Source of the DNA: a virus
IMG/VR virus record: IMGVR_UViG_3300030106_005205
Coordinates: 1-64,000 of that record
DNA length: 64,000 bases
Strand: one strand, 5' to 3'
Under the pieces are notes generated by a model, which was not told where the DNA came from, searched no databases, and saw nothing but the letters and a program-made list of their open reading frames with translations. Position 1 is the stretch's first letter, and every line of letters starts with the position of its first letter. The position numbers were made by a program, and so were the translations under genes. Positions 1 through 8,010 of this stretch are shown here, piece after piece.

Positions 1-75
1 ACAACGTTTACTAGTAACAATGGCAGACCTATGAAGATTGCTAATTCAGGTAAGGTTATAAAGGAGCTTTTCTAA
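1..75 (+). CDS. C-terminal fragment of an upstream gene
   Basis: Frame 1 is open from the first base to a TAA at 73-75 and gives 24 residues ending in GKVIKELF. The stop lies directly against the ATG of the next gene at 76, as in the rest of this compact operon. The GGAGC within its last codons (62-66) can serve as ribosome-binding site for that gene. The product cannot be recognised from so little. From its neighbours it is probably a virion gene. Confidence 0.6.
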   Translation, partial: TTFTSNNGRPMKIANSGKVIKELF

Positions 76-651
76 ATGACTCAGTTTGCAAGGCCCGATA
101 GCGATATATCTTTTCTTAGTGCTGGAGATTTTTTTTGGCGATCCAGCAATGGTGCTGGACAACCGTTGTACCCTACAATAGATGAAGTGGTTGCAGACGA
201 TACAGACTATGCGAGATATCGAGCAGGTGATACTGAATCTGGTTACTCGTACTATAAGTTAGGCTTGAGCGATATTGACGAACCCAGCGATAAGTCTACT
301 TTAAGTATTAGAATAAGAATTCAGAACACAAGCGATTATGGAGATCTAAGACTGTACGAAGGATCAACCTTAATTAAAAGGTTTGATGGCCCCAGTGCTG
401 GATTCGGAACTGGCTCTAAAAGAAATCTTGACTTCGCAATTCCTGAATCTGATGCAAATAACATAACAGACTATACAGATCTGAATCTTTGGATTGGTAT
501 TGACGATGATTCATATGGCTATGCTTACATCTATCAGGTGTATTTAGAGGCTGGGGATGCTGGAGGCAGCACAAAAAAAAGAACTTTTGGTCTCGTGCAA
601 GACATGGGAAATGAATTCAACTTATCAGACGATACAGCTCCTAGCTGTTGA
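76..651 (+). CDS. putative virion-associated protein, beta-rich
   Basis: A 191-residue protein with no family I recognise. It is rich in Asp, Ser, Tyr and Gly and shows alternating hydrophobic patterns (for example LSIRIRIQ and LRLYEGSTLIKRF) that suggest a beta-sandwich, such as a fibre head or carbohydrate-binding domain. It has no signal peptide, membrane segment or catalytic motif. It starts immediately after the preceding stop and is followed, 22 nt later, by a small protein with a paralogue in the minus-strand structural region. That supports a structural role, but the role is inferred from context only. Confidence 0.6.
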   Translation: MTQFARPDSDISFLSAGDFFWRSSNGAGQPLYPTIDEVVADDTDYARYRAGDTESGYSYYKLGLSDIDEPSDKSTLSIRIRIQNTSDYGDLRLYEGSTLIKRFDGPSAGFGTGSKRNLDFAIPESDANNITDYTDLNLWIGIDDDSYGYAYIYQVYLEAGDAGGSTKKRTFGLVQDMGNEFNLSDDTAPSC

Positions 652-673
652 TTAATATGGAGTTATAAATATA

Positions 674-967
674 ATGGTTCATCCAAACTTTTTTACTGGT
701 TCAAAAACAGGAATCGAAACAACTGCAGTAGCAATAACAGATACAGATTTGCATTGTAAAAGAGGAATACAGATTGTAGCAGATTCAAGCAATTCAAACT
801 CTTTATATATAGGAAATGATAGTTCAGTGACTGCTGGAACGGCAGAAGCTACTGATGGCTATCCATTAGCTGCTGGAGAAAGTATAGTTCTTCCAGTTAC
901 AGATCCCAACACTGTCTTTGTTATTGGCCCGGCAGGGACAGGTAAACTATTTTTTGTCTCGGTATAA
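674..967 (+). CDS. small structural protein, paralogue of the 52.4-52.7 kb gene
   Basis: A 97-residue protein that aligns end to end with the product of the minus-strand gene at 52442-52735. Shared features are NFxTGSK near the N-terminus, KxGIQxVAD in the middle, YIGxD, then VTAGT followed by TDGYPLxAGxxxVxP. The pattern suggests a compact all-beta domain, and proteins of this type are common as small virion or decoration components. The copy on the other strand lies among head and fibre genes, so this one is most likely also a virion protein. The exact role is unknown. It is followed after 2 nt by a membrane protein gene. Confidence 0.65.
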   Translation: MVHPNFFTGSKTGIETTAVAITDTDLHCKRGIQIVADSSNSNSLYIGNDSSVTAGTAEATDGYPLAAGESIVLPVTDPNTVFVIGPAGTGKLFFVSV

Positions 968-969
968 TT

Positions 970-1278
970 ATGAAATTCTATAGAAATGCAGTCTATGTCC
1001 TTGCAACTCTTTGTTTTTTTAACATGTTGCAGAGTGCATATGTATATAAGAAGTTAGTACAAATAGAACAAAAAGAACATAAGATAGATGTTAGAGTTCC
1101 TATTTCAGAAGACCTAAAAGAATTACCTTTACATAGTAGGCTTAGAGATTCACAAATAATGCAAGCAATCCTTATGACCCATCATCAAATAGGTGTTCAT
1201 GAGCCCGGCTCACAACCAATGTGTCCTTCTTGTCAAAAAGCAGGCCTAAAAACAGTAACTCTAGAAAGCAACAACTAA
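970..1278 (+). CDS. small N-terminally anchored membrane protein
   Basis: A 102-residue protein with one hydrophobic segment at about residues 7-26 (VYVLATLCFFNMLQSAYVY) preceded by two basic residues. This predicts a signal anchor with the rest of the chain outside the cytoplasm. The tail is charged and has a CPSC pair near residue 88. An inner-membrane spanin or another lysis accessory protein would have this layout, but no endolysin or holin is nearby, so that is only a possibility. Its stop overlaps the next ATG (TAATG). Confidence 0.55.
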   Translation: MKFYRNAVYVLATLCFFNMLQSAYVYKKLVQIEQKEHKIDVRVPISEDLKELPLHSRLRDSQIMQAILMTHHQIGVHEPGSQPMCPSCQKAGLKTVTLESNN

Positions 1279-3224
1279 TGAGCTTTATAACAAATATATC
1301 GACTACTCCCATAACTGGAATTTACGACGAAGATGGTAAACCTTCAGGTATAAATGAGGTGGGGACTACAACTTCTAAATTCAGCTCAGTTACTGATGCA
1401 ACAACAAACTTAGTTCCATCAACATATGCTAGTGGAATATCTAATTCTAGTTCATATCCATTTTCAAACTCAGGTCTAACAGTGTACGGACCGAATATGG
1501 TCACTGGCCTTAAAGTATCAAGTGACTCATCAAATATTGCGCCAAATTATTCAAAGGGTAATGTTTCGACACAACTTCTAACTAGTCTTCGCGAAGGAGA
1601 CTGGGACAGATTTAACGGATGGAGAGAGCCTATAAACTCTTCACTGGCTAGAGGATTTGCAACAATCAATCCATTAGAAACTGGAATGAACATTTCTTCT
1701 AATAAAAATATATCTCCAGACAGAGGAAACAAAAAAACTTCTGTCAGCTTTCTTGCTCCGGGTGCTGCAAACCCAGTTCAAGCCCCGATTGGCGTTCCTA
1801 TAGACGATGATTGCAACAATTGTCCATACACTCTAGAAGATGAGAAGCCTACATATGCCCCAAAAATTCGAAAGTGTGACGTTTGGGCTAGCGAACTGAG
1901 CTGTTTTCCCGAAGAGTTTGTCACTAGATCTTTGTTTTCTGGAGTTATTCCTGCATATAATGACGATGGGTTTAATTATTTTGTAACCGGATATTTTGTC
2001 ATTGACTGGACATATCTCAATATTGGTGGTGGTGCAGACTATGGGCCCCCAGAAAGAGGTGGTCCGACGACCCCAAATGAAGACCAGTATGACCCTTTAT
2101 TTTATGACTACTTTAAAGTGCCTTCTATTGAAGAACACGAACAACTACTTCAGATATTCAACGCGTGTTTGAGCTGCATTGACGATATAGAAGAAAAAGT
2201 TGGTAGAGAATGTACGTGGGGGTATATGCTTGGCGATACAACGCTTACACAAGTTTATTATGTAGGAGATTCCGACACGATAGGCAATAATGCTGAACAG
2301 TCTGGAATAAAATGGACAGGCTGGTGTGCAGAGCATGATAAAAAGAATTTTATGGACCAAACTTTTTATGAGGTTTCTCCGGGGTGTAACAATGGAAGTC
2401 CTCCAATAACACAGCTTGTTGGATGTACAGAGGTTAACACAGGCTTATTTGAGCCCGCAGACTGCATATCTAACCCTTTAGATTATATACGTGATATTGA
2501 GGGACCTTATGGTTGTCGTTGTAAAAATAGATATGATGCAGGATTTTCAAAGAGAAGTAACTGTGCAGGAAGTATGGCAGGAGACATTGATGGAACTCAG
2601 AATATGACCCACCTATCTTCAAAAATACTGTCAGATTGGGATGCTATCATTACAAGCGGAAGCTCGAACTGTTCTACTATGGTTAATATAGTAGACCCAT
2701 ATACTTGCTCTAGAATTGAAGAAGAAGACGGAGAACCAAAATTGTACGTTCCTTGGCCAACAGGATTGACTCCTGAAGGGGCTACAATCTCAGGAGGAGA
2801 TGTCACTGGATATGCAGATCCATATTGGAATGACAACTATTGTGACTTTGTAGTGGGAGTTAGAGAAATAGTAAAAGTAGAAGCTGACGAATGTGCAGAT
2901 CAAGGCTTAAATTGTGGAGGGCTCGAAGCGTTTCAAGCTAGTGGAAATGTGATAGAGTACCCATTCTATAAATTACAGGTTGCTAAAAACATCCAAACTG
3001 ATTTTAACTACTTCGAATCGAGTACAGAATGCATCAGAGCAAACTCTCCTACGCCAACAGGAACTGGAGAAGACCCTTGTGGCTCTGACTGTGTGTGGAT
3101 GTGGGATGGTTCTGATTGGTATGTGTCCAGTAGCGGAGAAAATTGTTTAGACTGTGGAACGGGCCCATCAAGTCCGGGAGGGATGATTAATGACGTAATA
3201 AGTCATCCATGTGACTGTAGTTAA
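1278..3224 (+). CDS. Cys-rich large putative virion protein
   Basis: A 648-residue protein starting at the ATG that overlaps the previous stop (TAATG). An in-frame GTG at 1221 would bury the start in the upstream gene and is less likely. The first 170 residues are Ser/Thr/Asn/Gly-rich and look extended. The remainder holds about 26 cysteines spread through it, ending in HPCDCS. There is no signal peptide or known catalytic motif. Composition resembles the Cys-rich virion proteins at 30271-31053 and 31093-32511 on the other strand, but I cannot align them confidently. A tail or fibre role is inferred from composition and neighbours. Confidence 0.6.
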   Translation: MSFITNISTTPITGIYDEDGKPSGINEVGTTTSKFSSVTDATTNLVPSTYASGISNSSSYPFSNSGLTVYGPNMVTGLKVSSDSSNIAPNYSKGNVSTQLLTSLREGDWDRFNGWREPINSSLARGFATINPLETGMNISSNKNISPDRGNKKTSVSFLAPGAANPVQAPIGVPIDDDCNNCPYTLEDEKPTYAPKIRKCDVWASELSCFPEEFVTRSLFSGVIPAYNDDGFNYFVTGYFVIDWTYLNIGGGADYGPPERGGPTTPNEDQYDPLFYDYFKVPSIEEHEQLLQIFNACLSCIDDIEEKVGRECTWGYMLGDTTLTQVYYVGDSDTIGNNAEQSGIKWTGWCAEHDKKNFMDQTFYEVSPGCNNGSPPITQLVGCTEVNTGLFEPADCISNPLDYIRDIEGPYGCRCKNRYDAGFSKRSNCAGSMAGDIDGTQNMTHLSSKILSDWDAIITSGSSNCSTMVNIVDPYTCSRIEEEDGEPKLYVPWPTGLTPEGATISGGDVTGYADPYWNDNYCDFVVGVREIVKVEADECADQGLNCGGLEAFQASGNVIEYPFYKLQVAKNIQTDFNYFESSTECIRANSPTPTGTGEDPCGSDCVWMWDGSDWYVSSSGENCLDCGTGPSSPGGMINDVISHPCDCS

Positions 3225-3242
3225 TTTTTTGGAGAATTATTA

Positions 3243-3929
3243 GTGGCTAGAAGAAAAAAGACAACCACACAAAGTGAAAGGCCTCAGAGAAGGAAGTCTT
3301 TAAAGGCAAAAACCGAAAACCAACAGATTTATATAGATGAAATGATTGATGAGGATGTCACATTCTGCTCTGGCCCTGCAGGATCAGGTAAAACTAGCGT
3401 AGCAGTAGGACTGGCATGTGAGTATCTTATGTCAGAAAAAGTAAAAAAGATAATTATAACTAGGCCTGTTGTGGAATCTGGAAGAGGATTGGGACATTTG
3501 CCGGGAACCCTCATAGAAAAAATAAATCCTTATCTAGTTCCGATCATTGAAGAAATGAATATGTATCTGACACCTACTAGGGTAGATACTCTAAGAGATA
3601 ATGGAACTATAGAGCTCTGCCCCCTAGAGTACATGAGAGGAAGAAACTTCCACGAATGCTTTATGATTCTTGATGAAGCGCAGAATGCTACGTTTGAACA
3701 AATAAAAATGTTTATAACAAGGATAGGAAGAAATTCTAAAGCTGTCATAAATGGAGATCTTAAACAAACAGATCTAGGAAATGCTAGTGGAGGGCTTGAA
3801 AGATGCATGGACACTCTTGAGCTAGTTGAGGGTGTTGGAGTTTGCGAATTAGATTATTCTGATATTATTCGCAGTGGTATTGTTGCCAGAATTCTTAAAA
3901 AATTACATACCTTTGAAGGCTCTAATTAA
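3243..3929 (+). CDS. phoH: PhoH-family ATPase
   Basis: A 228-residue P-loop NTPase. Walker A is GPAGSGKTS (about residue 43), followed by the family-typical ITRPVVESGRGLGHLPG, and Walker B is MILDEAQNA near residue 140. The length fits the single-domain PhoH proteins common in phages, whose exact function (RNA metabolism or phosphate response) is unsettled. The start is GTG at 3243, supported by a GGAG at 3231-3234. The N-terminus is a short basic tail. A promoter-like sequence follows the gene, so it may end the transcription unit that begins upstream of this window. Confidence 0.93.
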   Translation: MARRKKTTTQSERPQRRKSLKAKTENQQIYIDEMIDEDVTFCSGPAGSGKTSVAVGLACEYLMSEKVKKIIITRPVVESGRGLGHLPGTLIEKINPYLVPIIEEMNMYLTPTRVDTLRDNGTIELCPLEYMRGRNFHECFMILDEAQNATFEQIKMFITRIGRNSKAVINGDLKQTDLGNASGGLERCMDTLELVEGVGVCELDYSDIIRSGIVARILKKLHTFEGSN

Positions 3930-3937
3930 TCAATATC

Positions 3938-3946
3938 TGTTATAAT
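3938..3946 (+). promoter_or_regulatory. extended -10 promoter candidate
   Basis: TG-T-TATAAT matches the bacterial extended -10 consensus exactly. It lies 9 bases after the phoH stop, in one of the few spacers of this strand. No good -35 is present at 16-18 bp, which extended -10 promoters do not need. The next ATG is at 3976, about 30 nt downstream, with AAAGGA at 3965-3970. It would drive the replication operon. Confidence 0.55.
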
Positions 3947-3975
3947 AGTATAACTACTTTTATAAAGGAAAATAA

Positions 3976-4173
3976 ATGAGCAGGTATGTATATCAATATA
4001 TAAATAGTGCAAATAACAATCCTCCACCGTTGTCTAACTGGAGACTTGTGGTATTAGATGTAAATGAAGATGCAAAAATGCTTTCTGATTCAAAGATTGT
4101 ATTTGAAAGTCCGTGCTGCGAAACTAGAGAAGAATGTGATGTCTATCGCAAGGAGTTTGATTCTTATGCCTGA
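3976..4173 (+). CDS. small unknown protein
   Basis: A 65-residue acidic protein with no recognised domain. It has an AAAGGA ribosome-binding site 5 nt before the ATG and is the first gene after the extended -10 promoter. It contains a CC pair and a third Cys in the stretch ESPCCETREECDVYRKEFD, which looks like a short helical hairpin. Its end overlaps the start of the zinc-ribbon gene by 8 nt, so the two are probably translationally coupled. Confidence 0.5.
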   Translation: MSRYVYQYINSANNNPPPLSNWRLVVLDVNEDAKMLSDSKIVFESPCCETREECDVYRKEFDSYA

Positions 4174-4543
4174 ATATAGCTATCTTTGTGATAACTGTGG
4201 ATATAAATGGTCTATCTTTTGCCATATGTCAAAGTATAAGAGTCGAAAGAAATGTCCAAGTTGCGGCAAAATAAAAAGTGTTCACAGAGACTATGAAGAG
4301 GATGAAGTCTATGGCAGCTATAGCTACTCGTTATCTGAAACGAAAACGCTTGGTCACTATGCTGATAAACAAGCCGAAAAGCTAGGCAAGAGCAGAGTTG
4401 AAGATATGATCCAAGAACAGAAAACAAAAACAAAAGATACTTTGTCAGACAAACTTACCGATGGGATGAGTAAAATGGATCGTCCCAAAGATGCCAAGAA
4501 TTGGACAAAGGAAAAGAAATCTAAAAGAAAGAGGAACAAGTAA
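4166..4543 (+). CDS. FmdB-type zinc-ribbon protein
   Basis: A 125-residue protein starting at the ATG at 4166 with AAGGAG at 4150-4155. A longer in-frame start at 4064 is rejected because it would overlap the previous gene by more than 100 nt. The N-terminus reads MPEYSYLCDNCGYKW followed by KKCPSCGK, a CxxC...CxxC zinc ribbon of the FmdB type. The rest is highly charged and Lys-rich, with a basic tail (KKSKRKRNK), so nucleic-acid binding is plausible. Function is unknown. It is followed by another gene with a TAATG overlap. Confidence 0.65.
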   Translation: MPEYSYLCDNCGYKWSIFCHMSKYKSRKKCPSCGKIKSVHRDYEEDEVYGSYSYSLSETKTLGHYADKQAEKLGKSRVEDMIQEQKTKTKDTLSDKLTDGMSKMDRPKDAKNWTKEKKSKRKRNK

Positions 4544-4923
4544 TGGAGTTTGTAATTAATCAAGACAAAGAAGAAAATAACGATTCTTCTACAGACGTAT
4601 TTACAATCTACGGCAAGCAAGAGTTTCAAGACTCAAATGGTTTTCCTCGTCTAGAAGAAAGCAATGAAGACCATGCAGATGCATACGCTAAAAAAATTGT
4701 TGTAGGAAGAAGAACCAAATACTATGTAAAGCGTGGTCGATATGGGCGTCTATATAATCCAATTGGTCTGTACTCGGAAGGTACAGCAAGAAAACAGATG
4801 AGACATGCGGGTCGTCCAGAATGGGAGTTCAAAGAAACAACAAAACAAGTATTTGATAAATATATTAACTTTTTAAAGACCAAGAATGTTGCTTGGTTAA
4901 ATAATGCAGAAAGGGATTCATAA
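4543..4923 (+). CDS. conserved phage-type protein of unknown function
   Basis: A 126-residue protein with an acidic first third and a basic middle (VVGRRTKYYVKRGRYGRLYNPIG). It has no recognised domain, signal peptide or membrane segment. The start overlaps the previous stop and its own stop overlaps the next start (TAATG in both cases), so it is translated within the replication operon. The Arg/Lys/Tyr-rich centre could bind nucleic acid, but this is only suggested by composition. Confidence 0.55.
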   Translation: MEFVINQDKEENNDSSTDVFTIYGKQEFQDSNGFPRLEESNEDHADAYAKKIVVGRRTKYYVKRGRYGRLYNPIGLYSEGTARKQMRHAGRPEWEFKETTKQVFDKYINFLKTKNVAWLNNAERDS

Positions 4924-5228
4924 TGGGAAAACTATCTAATGCAAAAAAATTAACTAAAACAGAACAGTATGCAATTCAAGGAATGTATAGCAATGGGATG
5001 AAACCACCTGCAGTCGCTCAGGCGCTCGGAAGAGACCTAGACTTAGTTTCACAATATATAGAATCTATCGAGCAAGATTCAAAAACTCACACAACAATAA
5101 ATACCACAGCAAATGGTAATCGTGGAGTGGCTATTATGACCGAAGCAAGTTCGCAAAGAGTAGATGCAATGAGAAATCAAGCAGGCAATACACACAAGAA
5201 TACTTCATCTATTCATAAAATTAAATAA
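4923..5228 (+). CDS. small helix-turn-helix-like protein
   Basis: A 101-residue protein. Residues 10-45 (KTEQYAIQGMYSNGMKPPAV followed by AQALGRDLDLVSQYIES) have the spacing of a helix-turn-helix of the kind that reads short DNA motifs or acts in a terminase small subunit or resolvase. The C-terminal half is polar and probably disordered. A transcriptional or replication-accessory role is inferred. Both ends overlap neighbouring genes by one base. Confidence 0.5.
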   Translation: MGKLSNAKKLTKTEQYAIQGMYSNGMKPPAVAQALGRDLDLVSQYIESIEQDSKTHTTINTTANGNRGVAIMTEASSQRVDAMRNQAGNTHKNTSSIHKIK

Positions 5229-5662
5229 TGGCGAAAAACAGAACCGATAAAAGTCGCTACCCTTCTCGCTACAGTCCTAATGGTTGGGTCTCTGCTCCAC
5301 AATACATTACTGAACTTGTATGTGAGAAGAAAGCACAAAAGGAAAAGAAAGAGCTCCCAATGAAATTTTGGGAGATTAAAGAATGGTGTAAATATTACAG
5401 GTATCAAATCACTATTGCCAATAAATTGATCAAGGAATTTGGCGAAGAACCTGTTATCGCAGCACTGAGAGACAATCGTTGTTGGTCTACGTATTCTTTA
5501 CGTTCACCATTCTTAAAAAAGATAATTGAAGAAAAATCAAAAGAAGTTATCGAAAGACCGGCGAATACTGAGTATAATATAAAGGACTCAGAAGAGGTCA
5601 AACACAAAACAAACAATACTAAGAAATCAATTATTTCAAAGCTAAGGGATTTAGATGAATAA
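5228..5662 (+). CDS. unknown replication-operon protein
   Basis: A 144-residue basic protein. Its middle has a conspicuous aromatic block, KFWEIKEWCKYYRYQI, followed by helices around KLIKEFGEEPVIAALRD and a TYSLRSPFL segment. I recognise no named domain. It sits directly before the recA-like gene, overlapping it by 8 nt, so it may assist recombination or helicase loading. That is inference from position. Confidence 0.5.
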   Translation: MAKNRTDKSRYPSRYSPNGWVSAPQYITELVCEKKAQKEKKELPMKFWEIKEWCKYYRYQITIANKLIKEFGEEPVIAALRDNRCWSTYSLRSPFLKKIIEEKSKEVIERPANTEYNIKDSEEVKHKTNNTKKSIISKLRDLDE

Positions 5663-6644
5663 AGACATTGTCAAAGAATATGGCGATGTCCTTCATGATC
5701 CTGCTTCCATTACAGAACGACCGCTTAAGGTTATATCTGTAGGGCCAAAACTAGACATGGCACTTGGTGGTGGAGTTCCTGAAGGATCACTGTTTATTAT
5801 GACAGGGCCAGAAAAGGTAGGAAAAACCGTAACAGCATTAACATTCTGTGCAAATGCTCAGAAGTATCATAATCGTCAGATATATTATGCGAATATTGAA
5901 GGTCGTCTTAAAAAGCGCGACTTAGAAGGAATCTCAGATCTTGATTTAGATCCAGAAAAGATGAGCATTATTGCTTCAACTGAAGGGAATATTCTTTCTG
6001 CTGAAAAGTATCTAGGAATTATTGATAACATTGTACATACTCAACCGGGAGCATGTGCTGTTGTTGACTCGTTCTCAGCATTATCGAGCGAATCGGAACT
6101 AACAGGAAGCCTATCAGACAATCAGGTTATGTCTGTACAGAAGATTCTAGCCAAATTCTGCCGTAGAGTTTCCAATGTACTTCCAATTAATAGAGTTACT
6201 GTTATTGGTATTACGCATCTAATGGCAAATGTCAATAGGTTTGGTAGGGGAAAAACAAAAGTAGAGAAGTCTGGCTCGGCATTAAAGTATCAGGTGGATG
6301 TTAAGCTTCACGCTACACACTCAACGCCTTTAATGCAAGGAGAGACTCAAATTGGCCAGACGATTCATTGGCAAATTGTAACTTCTGCAATCGGACCTCC
6401 CGGCCAAAAGGTTGAAAGCCATATCAGATACGGTAAAGGGATCTGGAAAGAAATGGAGCTTGCGGATTTACTTATTGATTTCGGCTTGATCTCTAAAGCT
6501 GGTGCTTGGCTGAAGCTTCCTGATGGTGAAAAGGTTCAGGGTAAAGCAAACTTTGCACAGTATCTTGAAGACAACCCAGAGAAGTATAGTGAATACAGTA
6601 AACAAGTATTTGAGATGGTTGGCATTGCACAACCAGAAGATTAG
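5655..6644 (+). CDS. RecA/UvsX-like recombinase
   Basis: A 329-residue RecA-fold ATPase. Walker A is GPEKVGKT (about residue 51), and the Walker B-like strand is ACAVVDSFSAL (about residue 134). The N-terminal ISVGPKLDMALGGGVPEGSL is typical of RecA/UvsX substrate-core entry. The central VIGITHLMANVNRFG and downstream basic loop correspond to the DNA-binding loops. It would form presynaptic filaments on ssDNA for phage recombination-dependent replication and repair. It overlaps the previous gene by 8 nt. It is followed by a structured 66-nt spacer, a Vsr-like nuclease and a UvsY-like candidate. Confidence 0.9.
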   Translation: MNKDIVKEYGDVLHDPASITERPLKVISVGPKLDMALGGGVPEGSLFIMTGPEKVGKTVTALTFCANAQKYHNRQIYYANIEGRLKKRDLEGISDLDLDPEKMSIIASTEGNILSAEKYLGIIDNIVHTQPGACAVVDSFSALSSESELTGSLSDNQVMSVQKILAKFCRRVSNVLPINRVTVIGITHLMANVNRFGRGKTKVEKSGSALKYQVDVKLHATHSTPLMQGETQIGQTIHWQIVTSAIGPPGQKVESHIRYGKGIWKEMELADLLIDFGLISKAGAWLKLPDGEKVQGKANFAQYLEDNPEKYSEYSKQVFEMVGIAQPED

Positions 6645-6645
6645 A

Positions 6646-6697
6646 TCGAGTTTCATGTAGCTATCTAGTTCAGTCTAGATTCATCTCTTCAACTCGA
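6646..6697 (+). ncRNA. structured leader element, copy 1
   Basis: A 52-nt element between the recombinase stop and the ribosome-binding site of the Vsr-like gene. The outer stem is TCGAGTT (6646-6652) with AACTCGA (6691-6697), 7 bp. The inner hairpin is ATCTAG (6663-6668), loop TTCAGT, CTAGAT (6675-6680), 6 bp. Ten unpaired bases separate the stems on each side, and both flanks begin with TCA. AGGAG follows at 6701. A second copy with the same geometry and compensatory changes lies at 15026-15077. It may be a translational operator, a processing site or the mark of a mobile gene. The function is unknown. Confidence 0.6.
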
Positions 6698-6710
6698 AAT
6701 AGGAGCAAAG

Positions 6711-7127
6711 ATGAAAATCAGAGACTTAAATAACGAGCAACATAGCTGGAGTTTATCTGGTTATGTGATCAAAGCCAATGACACTCGTCCTCGCTCCAAA
6801 TTACATCTGACAGCTAGGGATCTGCTCAAAGAGCTTTTTCCTACTGTTCAGATTTTAGAGGAGGTGCTCGTACCATTAACTAGAAACGAGCGAGCTTATT
6901 TTGATTTCTATATCAGTACAATTAAGCTTGTTGTAGAAGTCCACGGCGAACAACATTACAGATTTAATTCCATGTTTCATTCTTCTGCACAAGATTTTGC
7001 GAATCAGAGAAGAAAGGACATGCGAAAACAAGACTGGTGTGAGTATAATAATATTACATACGTGGAACTACCGTACAATGAGAAAGTTGAAGAATGGAAA
7101 AGTCGAATACTCCAACGGAACGATTAA
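6711..7127 (+). CDS. Vsr/DUF559-like endonuclease
   Basis: A 138-residue protein with the core of a Vsr-type PD-(D/E)XK nuclease. It shows AYFDFYIS (metal-binding Asp), then LVVEVHGEQHYRF, and a C-terminal YNNITYVELPYNE strand. This arrangement is shared with DUF559 and EDxHR-type homing endonucleases. It would cut or nick DNA with divalent metal. It lies between the recombinase and the UvsY-like gene, behind structured leader copy 1, and has its own AGGAG. It could be a resident recombination nuclease or a free-standing mobile endonuclease. It overlaps the next gene by 34 nt. Confidence 0.75.
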   Translation: MKIRDLNNEQHSWSLSGYVIKANDTRPRSKLHLTARDLLKELFPTVQILEEVLVPLTRNERAYFDFYISTIKLVVEVHGEQHYRFNSMFHSSAQDFANQRRKDMRKQDWCEYNNITYVELPYNEKVEEWKSRILQRND

Positions 7128-7582
7128 ATAAATTAGACGAAATCTTAGATCAATATGAATCAGGCTTAGGACTCTCCGCATATTCTAATAATTTTCATGA
7201 CGATTCAGTTCATGAACTAATGAATATGCCTCGGCAGCAAATGGAAAAGCTCACTGTAGATCAGTGTGCTGAAGCTGCACTTGCACTCGGAGGATTCTCG
7301 TTTTATCTGCAAAGATCTTATAATCGAGAAGTAGCAAGGGTTAACTGGGCGGAAGGCGCTATTAGAAGCGTCATCTCAGGAAGAGAGAGTCAATACAGAG
7401 GGTCGTGGGATAGTCAATATTATCAGGCTGCTAATGAAGACGGGTATACTAAAAAGCTTTTAGCTATTAAAAAGTATGCTCAGCAGCGAGCTGATAGATT
7501 GACTTATCTCGCATCCTCGACTAAAAATTTAAGTGACTTGTACATTAACCTTCAAAGAGCAAAGATAAATAGAAATGGATAA
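7094..7582 (+). CDS. putative UvsY-like recombination mediator
   Basis: A 162-residue helical protein. Recognisable blocks are MPRQQMEKLTVDQCAEAALA, FSFYLQRSYNRE, GSWDSQYYQA and QRADRLTYLASSTKNLSDLY. I associate this pattern with a phage protein encoded near RecA/UvsX-like recombinases, where UvsY-type mediators load the recombinase on SSB-coated DNA. The function is inferred from this position. The first 34 nt overlap the nuclease gene, and the last 8 nt overlap the next gene, implying coupled translation. Confidence 0.55.
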   Translation: MEKSNTPTERLNKLDEILDQYESGLGLSAYSNNFHDDSVHELMNMPRQQMEKLTVDQCAEAALALGGFSFYLQRSYNREVARVNWAEGAIRSVISGRESQYRGSWDSQYYQAANEDGYTKKLLAIKKYAQQRADRLTYLASSTKNLSDLYINLQRAKINRNG

Positions 7583-8009
7583 GAAAGAAGCACTACTAAA
7601 ACTATTAAGTCAATTCTCTGAAGAGGAGATCAACGAGTTGTTATCCGCCAAAGAAGAAGACGATAACGATGGTGTGTTCACTATTAATAAAGATAAGAAA
7701 CGTCGTCGTGGAAAAGGCAAGCGTAAGCGTGGGAATAATAAGAATCAAGAAAACAAAAATACTGATTTTGTAAATAAGTTCGATGAAATGATGGGCAATA
7801 TCTCATTGTCATCTGATGAAAGAAAAGAGCTTGATCAAGCGTCGAAAGCAGATAAAAATGCTAAGCCTAATCCCCTAAGAGGAAAGAGGAATAAAGCAGA
7901 AAAAATAACCATAAAGTGTATTGGTTGTCATAAAGACTTTAAAGTTTATCCATCGTCAGTATATAATAAAGATCGCTGGCGGTGCAACTCGTGTATTTCA
8001 GGAAGATAA
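7575..8009 (+). CDS. basic protein with C-terminal zinc ribbon
   Basis: A 144-residue protein. The N-terminal 25 residues form an acidic amphipathic helix (LLKLLSQFSEEEINELLSAK). Then comes a strongly basic linker (KKRRRGKGKRKRGNNK) and a C-terminal zinc ribbon with CIGCHKDF and RWRCNSC. The layout fits a DNA-binding accessory of the replisome, for example a helicase-loading factor, but no named family is recognised. It sits one base apart from the helicase gene and is coupled upstream by an 8-nt overlap. Confidence 0.55.
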   Translation: MDKKEALLKLLSQFSEEEINELLSAKEEDDNDGVFTINKDKKRRRGKGKRKRGNNKNQENKNTDFVNKFDEMMGNISLSSDERKELDQASKADKNAKPNPLRGKRNKAEKITIKCIGCHKDFKVYPSSVYNKDRWRCNSCISGR

Positions 8010-8010
8010 A

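Noticed and set aside
1221-1277. GTG start for the Cys-rich 667-residue version
   Set aside because: It would overlap 57 nt of the upstream gene. The ATG at 1278 has the stop/start overlap used throughout this operon.
7921-8010. Longer N-terminus for the DnaB helicase
   Set aside because: The extra 30 residues lie in another frame of the zinc-ribbon gene, and the DnaB family start (LSDLPAERAIL) begins at 8011.
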